From: Thermoanaerobaculales bacterium
Lineage (GTDB): Bacteria; Acidobacteriota; Thermoanaerobaculia; Thermoanaerobaculales; Sulfomarinibacteraceae
Assembly (NCBI GenBank): GCA_025456385.1
Contig: JALOKS010000039.1
Span: forward strand, 1-17,561
Reading direction: 5' to 3'
DNA: 17,561 bases
Below the pieces are notes generated by a model. The model was not told the DNA's origin. It did no database searches and saw only the letters and a list, made by a program, of their open reading frames with translations. Within the stretch, counting starts at the first letter, position 1; each line of letters begins with the position of its first letter. A program made the translations under genes and the position numbers. Shown here one piece after another: positions 12,204 to 17,561 of this stretch.

Positions 12204-14342
12204 ATGACCCACGCCGACGAGCCCGCTGCGCCCGCGAGAACGAACCGTCTCGCTCGGGCGTCGAGCCCTTACCTGCTGCAGCACGCGTCCAACCCGGTGG
12301 ACTGGTTCCCCTGGGGCGAGGAGGCCTTCCAGAAGGCGGCGGCAGAGGACAAGCCGATCTTCCTCTCCATCGGCTACGCCACCTGCCACTGGTGCCACGT
12401 GATGGCCCACGAGAGCTTCGAGGACCCGGAGGTGGCGGCGCTCATGAACGGGGCCTTCGTCAACATCAAGGTCGACCGCGAGGAAAGGCCCGACATCGAC
12501 CAGATCTACATGACCGTCTGCCAGATGATGACCGGCAGCGGCGGCTGGCCGCTGACCGTCATCATGACACCCGAGCGCGAGCCCTTCTACGCCGCCACCT
12601 ACCTTCCCCGCGACAGCCGCTTCGGCCGGGTGGGGATGACGGACCTCGTGCCGCAGGTGCAGAAGCTGTGGCTGACGGACCGCGGCCGCATCGCGTCCAG
12701 CGCCCGCAGCGTCGTCGCCGCCCTCGAGGCCGCAGCAGCCCGCCGCTCGCCGGGGACCCTCGGCGCGGGAGCCGTCGACGAGGCCTTCAGGCAGCTGGCC
12801 GGGCGATACGACGCGGTCCGCGGCGGCTTCGGCACGGCGCCGAAGTTCCCGTCGCCCCACAACCTCGTCTTCCTGACCCGGTACTGGCGGCAGACCGGCA
12901 ACCGCCTCGCCATCGACATGGTCGAGCACACTCTCGAGCGCATGCGCCTCGGAGGCGTCTACGACCAGGTCGGATTCGGCTGGCACCGCTACGCCACCGA
13001 CGCGGAGTGGCTCCTGCCCCACTTCGAGAAGATGCTCTACGACCAGGCGACGATGACCCTCGCCGCCACCGAGGCCTGGCACGCGACCCGCAACCCGGTC
13101 CTCGAACGCATCGTCCGCGAGACCGTCGCCTACGTCCTGCGCGGCATGAGCTCGCCCGAAGGCGGCTTCGAATCCGCCGAGGATGCCGACAGCAGCGGCG
13201 AGGAGGGCCTCTTCTACCTGTGGACGCTCGCCGAGGTGACGGAGGTCGTCGGCGACGACGACGCAGCCTTTGCCGCCGCGGTGTGGAACCTCGAGGCGGG
13301 CGGCAACTACACCGACGAGGCCCGGCGGGTGCGCACCGGCCGCAACATCCCCCATCTCGCGGAGCCGCACGCCGCCGTGGCCCGCCGCCTCGGCATGGGT
13401 GGCGACGCCTTCGAACGGCGGCTCGAAGCGGTTCGCGGCCGGCTTTTCACCGCCCGCGAGGCCCGGGTGCACCCGCTCAAGGACGACAAGGTGCTGTGCG
13501 ACTGGAACGGCCTCATGGCAGCCGCGCTCGCCTTCGCGGGGCGCGTCTTCGACGAGCCTGCGTGGATCGAGGCCGCCGAGTCGGCGACCGCCTTCATCCA
13601 CCTCCGCATGCGCACCGTGGACGGCCGCCTGCTCCACCGCTCCCGCGCCGGCAGCGCCGGGATCCCGGGCTTCCTCGACGACTACGTCTTCCTGACGGCC
13701 GCTCACCTCGAGCTCTACGACGCCACCTTCGATCCGCGCCACCTGCGCCACGCGGTCGCTCTCCAGCGCCAGACGGTCGATCTCTTCCACGACCCGGAGC
13801 ACGGCGGCTTCTTCTTCTCGGCCATCGACAACGAGCGGCTCCCGGTGCGCCAGAAGGAGGTCTACGACGGGGCGATGCCCTCCGGCAACTCGATGGCGGC
13901 CGACAACCTGGTGCGCCTGGCGAGGCTGCTCGGGGACCGGTCCTTCAGCGCGCTGGCGGACGGCCTGTTCAGCGCCTTCGGCGGCGAAGCCTCGCGGCAG
14001 CCGGCGGCCCACAGCCAGCTCATGGCGGCGCTGCTGCGCGCGTCCTCGCCCTCGATCGAGATCGTGCTCGCCGGCGAGCCGGAGGGCGACGACACCCGTG
14101 CGCTGCTCGACGTGGTGCGCGGGAGCGCGCCGCCGCAGGCCGCGGTGCTCGTCGTTCCCCCCGGCCCCGCGGGGGACCCGATCCGCGAGCTGGTCCACTT
14201 CGCCGCAGGCTATCGACCGCTCGACGGCAAAGCGGCCGCCTACGTCTGCCGCGACTTCAGCTGCCAGCGCCCCACCACCGATCCCGGCGAGCTCGCCGAG
14301 CTCCTCGGAGCGACGGGCGAGGGGAATTCCAAAGCACCCTGA
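12204..14342 (+). CDS. DUF255 thioredoxin-domain protein (YyaL/SSP411-like)
   Basis: The 712-residue protein belongs to the YyaL/spermatogenesis-associated protein 20 family. The N-terminal DUF255 domain begins NRLARASSPYLLQHASNPVD and has a thioredoxin-like active site CHWC (61-64) in the conserved GYATCHWCHVMAHESFEDPE, then NIKVDREERPDID and GGWPLTV. The long C-terminal part is an (alpha/alpha)6-barrel-like region related to sugar epimerases (YDQVGFGWHRYATDAEWLLP, HFEKMLYDQA, SAEDADSSGEEG). The biochemical function of the family is not established. The ATG at 12204 has GGAG five bases upstream. An in-frame GTG at 12153 would add a hydrophobic N-terminal stretch (AAALIAAIGAL) that could serve as a signal peptide. 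Length is typical. The stop is followed within 12 bases by a heptamer array. Confidence 0.9.
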   Translation: MTHADEPAAPARTNRLARASSPYLLQHASNPVDWFPWGEEAFQKAAAEDKPIFLSIGYATCHWCHVMAHESFEDPEVAALMNGAFVNIKVDREERPDIDQIYMTVCQMMTGSGGWPLTVIMTPEREPFYAATYLPRDSRFGRVGMTDLVPQVQKLWLTDRGRIASSARSVVAALEAAAARRSPGTLGAGAVDEAFRQLAGRYDAVRGGFGTAPKFPSPHNLVFLTRYWRQTGNRLAIDMVEHTLERMRLGGVYDQVGFGWHRYATDAEWLLPHFEKMLYDQATMTLAATEAWHATRNPVLERIVRETVAYVLRGMSSPEGGFESAEDADSSGEEGLFYLWTLAEVTEVVGDDDAAFAAAVWNLEAGGNYTDEARRVRTGRNIPHLAEPHAAVARRLGMGGDAFERRLEAVRGRLFTAREARVHPLKDDKVLCDWNGLMAAALAFAGRVFDEPAWIEAAESATAFIHLRMRTVDGRLLHRSRAGSAGIPGFLDDYVFLTAAHLELYDATFDPRHLRHAVALQRQTVDLFHDPEHGGFFFSAIDNERLPVRQKEVYDGAMPSGNSMAADNLVRLARLLGDRSFSALADGLFSAFGGEASRQPAAHSQLMAALLRASSPSIEIVLAGEPEGDDTRALLDVVRGSAPPQAAVLVVPPGPAGDPIRELVHFAAGYRPLDGKAAAYVCRDFSCQRPTTDPGELAELLGATGEGNSKAP

Positions 14343-14353
14343 CAGGTCAAGAG

Positions 14354-14388
14354 ATTTCGGATTTCGGATTTCGGATTTCGGATTTTCC
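14354..14388. repeat. heptamer array, ATTTCGG type
   Basis: Four perfect copies of ATTTCGG and a degenerate fifth (ATTTTCC) lie 12 bases after the DUF255 stop codon. In shadow frames such arrays read as repeating DFGFRIS peptides. Confidence 0.85.
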
Positions 14389-14496
14389 CTCAGCCGCCCG
14401 CTTCCTGGGATCGCAGCAACCTCTCGCACCATGGCCTGTTCGAACCGTCCGCGGTCCTCGGTCGAACGTGCCTGGTTGTAGGGGGTGGGGGGATGG

Positions 14497-14517
14497 AAAT
14501 TCGAAATTCGAAATTCG
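14497..14517. repeat. heptamer array, AAATTCG type
   Basis: Three perfect copies of AAATTCG, with a partial fourth (AAATGGG), lie about 40 bases before the GH2 start. An upstream in-frame ATG (14485) runs through this array and is unlikely to be the true start. Confidence 0.8.
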
Positions 14518-14542
14518 AAATGGGCGGGCGGATGGGAGGCGC

Positions 14543-14548
14543 TACTAT
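14543..14548 (+). promoter_or_regulatory. -10-like box TACTAT of the GH2 gene
   Basis: TACTAT ends eight bases before the ATG at 14557 and no Shine-Dalgarno lies between them. A transcript starting 7-8 bases downstream would begin at or next to the start codon, so the message would be leaderless. No -35 box is evident. Confidence 0.45.
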
Positions 14549-14556
14549 GTCCGGCG

Positions 14557-16794
14557 ATGATCGAGACCCCGCTGCGCCGCCGCGTCGATCTCACCCTCGG
14601 CTGGGACTTCGTACGGCGGCGCGTGGGGCGGCGCTGGCTCGCCGGTCGCCCCACCGAGCTCGACGAGCGGGTCGAGCTGCCGCACTGCTGGAACGCGCAC
14701 GACACCTTCGAGATCGGGCGACGGAGCTACGCCGGCCGCGGCGCCTACCGCCGCCGCATCGAGCTGCCGCCGTCGCCTGACGACGGCCGGTGGCGGCTGC
14801 GCAGCGGCGGCTTCTACGGGCCGACCGAGCTCTGGCTCGACGGCCGGCTCCTCGCCCGCGTGGACGCCCAGTACCTCGGCTTCGACGTCGAGCTGCCGCC
14901 GGAGCTCGAGCCCGGCGAGCACCTCCTCGCCCTCCGCCTCGACAACCGCCCCCACCGCAACGTGCTGCCCGGCCGCAAGGTCGTGGACTTCATCCTCCAC
15001 GGCGGCCTCGCGGCCGAGGTCTGGCTGGAGCGGGTGCCGCTCCCGGCCCTCGACCTCGAGCGCCTCGCCGTGACGGGCCGGCGGCTGCCTGACGGCGGCG
15101 AGGTCCTGCGCCTGGACTCCGGCCTCGCAGGAGACGGAGGAGCACCCGGGCAGGTGCTGGTCACCTGGACACTCCGCGACGGAGGCGGCGCCGTCGTCGG
15201 CATGGCCGGACCCCTCCCGGCCGGGGCCGCCGCCGAGATCGTGGTTCCCCGCCCGGAGTGCTGGTCGCCGGCCTCGCCCAGCCTCTACCGGGCGGAGCTG
15301 CGGCTCGAGCGCGACGGCGCGACGGTCGACGAGGCGCGGGTCCGCTTCGGCATCACCCGCGCCGAGTTCCGGCCCGACGAGGGCTTCTTCCTCGACGGCC
15401 GGCGGACCGAGCTCCGGGGCGCGAACCGCCACGCCGAGATCCCCGGCCTCGGCTCGGCGCTCCCCGACGAGCTGCACCACCGGGACGCCCGCATCCTCAA
15501 GGACCTCGGCTGCAACTTCGTGCGCCTGTCCCACTACCCGCAGAGCCCGGCCTTCCTGGACGCCTGCGACGAGCTGGGGATCCTGGTCTACGCCGAGCTC
15601 GCGACCTGGAAGGTGATGCGCTCCTCGGCCCGATTCCAGCGCGCAGCGCAGCGCCAGCTCCGGTCGATGGTCCTCCGCGACCGCCACCACCCCAGCGTCA
15701 TCCTCTGGGGCATCGGCAACGAGACCCGCGCCCGCGCGCCCTTCCTGGCCCTCAGCGCCCTCGCGCGCGAGCTCGACCCCTCGCGGCCCGTCACCTACGC
15801 CGAGAACCACCTCTACCGCGCCCGCCGCTACCGCACCCTGGGCATCCCGGACGTCTGGTCCGTCAACTACGAGCTCCACGAGCTCGAGGCGGCGCGCGAC
15901 GCGAGCCGCCTCCGCGCGGTCATCCTCACCGAGTGCTGCAAGCACTTCACCGGTGTCCGCGGCGACGACCACGAGGAGCTCGCCCAGGTCGCCGCGGTCG
16001 AGAGCGACTGGGAGGCGATGACCGGCCGCCCTTTCCTCGCCGGCCACGCCGTGTGGAGCTTCAGCGACTACGCCACCGAGTACCGGCGCCGCTTCCGCGG
16101 CCTCTCCGGCCTCGTCGACGCCTGGCGGCGGCCGAAGATGGCGGCCGAGCTCTTCCGCGCGCGCTACGCCGAGGCGCCCTTCGTGTCGCTCGTCGTCACC
16201 GCGCCCGGACCGCCGGCGCCCGCGACCCGCTTCCGGAAGGAGGTCCCGCTGGGCGGCGGGCCGGCCGACCGCGGCCGCGAGCTCCACGTCTTCACCAACT
16301 GCGAGACCGTGCGCCTGGCCCGCGGCGGCGCCATGGTCGCCCTCCTCGAGGGCGCCATCCACTACGTGCTGCCGGTCGGCGCCGACTTCGGCGAGGTCAT
16401 CGCCACCGGCTCCGCCCGGGGCCGGATCGCGCAGGGCAGCATCCGCCCGCACGGGCCCGCGCAGCGGATCGCGCTGACCATCCCGGAGGGCCAGGCGGCG
16501 CCCGGCCGCACCGTCGAGCTCGACCTCACCGTCCTCGACGCGGCGGGCCTCCGTGTTGCCGACTGGAGAGGCCAGGTCCGGCTCGCGGTCGAGGGCCGCG
16601 CCCGGCTCCGCACCCCCGGGCCCCGCAGCCTGGTCGAGGTGGCGCGCGGCGAAGGGCGCGGCTACCTCACGATCGGGCGCAGAGCCTGCGAGGTCATGGT
16701 GACCGCCCATGTCGACGGCCTCGCGCCCGGCTCGGCGTCCCTCCACTTCGACGAGTCGGGGGCGCTGCGGGCCCCGGCTCGGCCGTCCCGGTAG
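14557..16794 (+). CDS. glycoside hydrolase family 2 protein
   Basis: The 745-residue protein has GH2 architecture: an N-terminal sugar-binding jelly-roll (LPHCWNAHDTFEIGRRSYAG to VWLERV, about 1-160), an immunoglobulin-like domain (about 165-268) and a TIM barrel starting at FFLDGRRTELRGANRHAEIP (277-296). Glu389 in WGIGNE is the expected acid/base, and Glu459 in ILTECC the expected nucleophile. Beta-strand domains follow the barrel from about residue 570. Members hydrolyse beta-galactosides, beta-glucuronides or beta-mannosides; the specificity cannot be read from the sequence. No signal peptide is seen at the ATG at 14557, so it should act in the cytoplasm. An upstream ATG at 14485 would add residues encoded by a heptamer repeat and is rejected. 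The gene stands alone, with no transporter or regulator beside it in the window. Confidence 0.9.
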   Translation: MIETPLRRRVDLTLGWDFVRRRVGRRWLAGRPTELDERVELPHCWNAHDTFEIGRRSYAGRGAYRRRIELPPSPDDGRWRLRSGGFYGPTELWLDGRLLARVDAQYLGFDVELPPELEPGEHLLALRLDNRPHRNVLPGRKVVDFILHGGLAAEVWLERVPLPALDLERLAVTGRRLPDGGEVLRLDSGLAGDGGAPGQVLVTWTLRDGGGAVVGMAGPLPAGAAAEIVVPRPECWSPASPSLYRAELRLERDGATVDEARVRFGITRAEFRPDEGFFLDGRRTELRGANRHAEIPGLGSALPDELHHRDARILKDLGCNFVRLSHYPQSPAFLDACDELGILVYAELATWKVMRSSARFQRAAQRQLRSMVLRDRHHPSVILWGIGNETRARAPFLALSALARELDPSRPVTYAENHLYRARRYRTLGIPDVWSVNYELHELEAARDASRLRAVILTECCKHFTGVRGDDHEELAQVAAVESDWEAMTGRPFLAGHAVWSFSDYATEYRRRFRGLSGLVDAWRRPKMAAELFRARYAEAPFVSLVVTAPGPPAPATRFRKEVPLGGGPADRGRELHVFTNCETVRLARGGAMVALLEGAIHYVLPVGADFGEVIATGSARGRIAQGSIRPHGPAQRIALTIPEGQAAPGRTVELDLTVLDAAGLRVADWRGQVRLAVEGRARLRTPGPRSLVEVARGEGRGYLTIGRRACEVMVTAHVDGLAPGSASLHFDESGALRAPARPSR

Positions 16795-16997
16795 CTCGAC
16801 GCGGCACCCGATCCTGGGCGGACTCGCACCCGGAGACCGGGACCTCGCGAAGCGCGAGCTCCGCCGGCCCCCCGGGGTCGAGATCGACGTCGTCGGCGCG
16901 CGCGGTGGCCATCGCGAGGACGATCAGCCGGGCGCCCGCCGCGGCACGGAGTCGCCGGCGCTGGATCCATCGCCAGGCGTATGAGATCCTCGTGCCC
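16795..16997. other. intergenic gap after the GH2 gene
   Basis: These 203 GC-rich bases contain a small hairpin (CTCGCG at 16844-16849 pairing with CGCGAG at 16853-16858, loop AAG) without a T tract. Near the end is a -10-like TATGAG (16980-16985), 12 bases before the next ATG. Short open frames here look like shadow sequence. I see no RNA gene. Confidence 0.4.
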
Positions 16998-17561
16998 ATG
17001 AAAGGCACGGCAGGCATCGCGGCACGGCGCGTGCTCACGGCCCTGACCCTCGCGATCGCGCTGTCCCAGGGCGCGCACGCTTCGGACGACGGCCTGCGCG
17101 AGCTCGGGCGGCACGGCGTGCTCGCCGAGGGCCCGGAGCTGACCGTCGCGCTCGGGTTCCGGCAGGCTCCTGGCGGTCGAGCTCACGGCCGCCCCGCGCG
17201 GAGGCGTGGTCACGGTCACGCGCCCGGACATCCAGGCGATCACGCCGGACGGGCGTCGTCTCGCGCTGGCGAGCCAGGAGGAGTTCCGCGCCAGCTACGG
17301 CGAGGTGCGGATCCGCGTCGATCGCGCGCTCGATTTCCTGCCCGTTCTCGCGCGCTACGACGAGAGCCGGATGCCCTGCGACCGCTGGTTCCTCGTCGAC
17401 CCGTTCTCCGGCTTCGCGGTCGACGAGCTGGGCGTCAACACCTTCCAGGTGTGCTCGGGCCCGCTCGCCTTCCGCGTCGCCGGCGGGGTCCAGCCCGGGC
17501 GCTGGCGACTCGTCATCGAGCTCGCGGAGAGCCGGGTCGACATCCCCTTCGAGGTCGAAGC
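16998..17561 (+). pseudogene. secreted protein of unknown function, frameshifted and cut by window end
   Basis: An ATG at 16998 opens a convincing signal peptide (MKGTAGIAARRVLTALTLAI, then ALSQGAHAS) followed by DDGLRELGRHGVLAEGPELT. From about 17150 this frame becomes Arg/Pro/Gly-rich shadow sequence. The next frame instead reads RLLAVELTAAPRGGVVTVTR, then SYGEVRIRVDRALDFLPVLA, CDRWFLVDPFSGFAVDELGV and RWRLVIELAESRVDIPFEVE up to the window edge. That frame has a TGA at 17140-17142 and no good start codon after it, so the two parts most likely form one gene with a single-base error or mutation near 17150-17165. The mature part looks beta-rich; Cys occurs in MPCDRW and QVCSG. I do not recognise the family. 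The 3' end lies outside the window, so whether the gene is truly broken cannot be settled here. Confidence 0.6.

Noticed and set aside
14485..14556. ATG at 14485 as the GH2 start
   Set aside because: It would translate the AAATTCG heptamer array; the ATG at 14557 begins the domain and has a -10-like box before it.
11943..14705. Very long minus-strand open frame upstream of the M24 gene, antisense to the DUF255 gene
   Set aside because: Its translation is low-complexity and lies opposite a well-conserved gene; high GC keeps the antisense frame open. The M24 start is fixed at 11942 by its Shine-Dalgarno.
16709..16984. Small plus-strand frame overlapping the end of the GH2 gene
   Set aside because: It overlaps the GH2 C-terminus, has Arg/Pro-rich composition and no ribosome site; probably a shadow.

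Overview
The window is about 17.5 kb of very GC-rich bacterial DNA (roughly 70% G+C by eye) with long stop-free shadow frames. No rRNA, tRNA or taxonomic marker gene is present. Several features occur together: a TIGR02266-type PilZ-like domain, an IPTL-CTERM-like sorting tail, a four-helix-bundle (23S rRNA intervening-sequence type) protein remnant, and intergenic arrays of AT-rich heptamers. These fit a Gram-negative, high-GC lineage such as Acidobacteriota (Thermoanaerobaculia-like) or a myxobacterium-like group. That placement is inference and is not proven by anything here.

Layout. (1) 1-1729, plus strand: the 3' end of a TolB-like PD40 beta-propeller gene, then a secreted protein with an IPTL-CTERM-like tail behind a near-consensus sigma70 promoter. 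(2) 1769-2159, minus strand: a four-helix-bundle protein gene broken by a pair of REP-like palindromes. (3) 7215 down to 2341, minus strand: a tight four-gene run encoding a PilZ-like/TM/AMIN-like protein, an AraM-type sn-glycerol-1-phosphate dehydrogenase, a DHH phosphoesterase and a mevalonate-kinase-like GHMP kinase. The dehydrogenase and DHH reading frames meet at an apparent +1 frame change near 4465, so they may be one fused gene or may carry a sequencing error. (4) 7326-10480, plus strand: a membrane-anchored protein of unknown function overlapping (GTGA) a large PD-(D/E)XK nuclease/XPD-like Fe-S helicase, which ends in a strong hairpin. (5) 11942-10563, minus strand: an M24 aminopeptidase P. 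(6) 12204-14342, plus strand: a DUF255/YyaL thioredoxin-fold protein. (7) 14557-16794, plus strand: a GH2 glycosidase. (8) 16998 to the end: a secreted protein gene that appears frameshifted and is cut by the window edge.

Most notable are the minus-strand run and the heptamer arrays. The run joins an isoprenoid-type kinase and a G1P-forming dehydrogenase, both characteristic of archaeal-type lipid precursors, to a DHH phosphoesterase. Seven-base tandem repeats with different sequences lie in or at the edge of every intergenic gap between 10.4 and 14.6 kb. Several plus-strand genes have a -10-like hexamer 8-12 bases before the start codon and no Shine-Dalgarno sequence, suggesting leaderless transcripts. 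No stretch longer than 300 bases lacks a gene or gene remnant.
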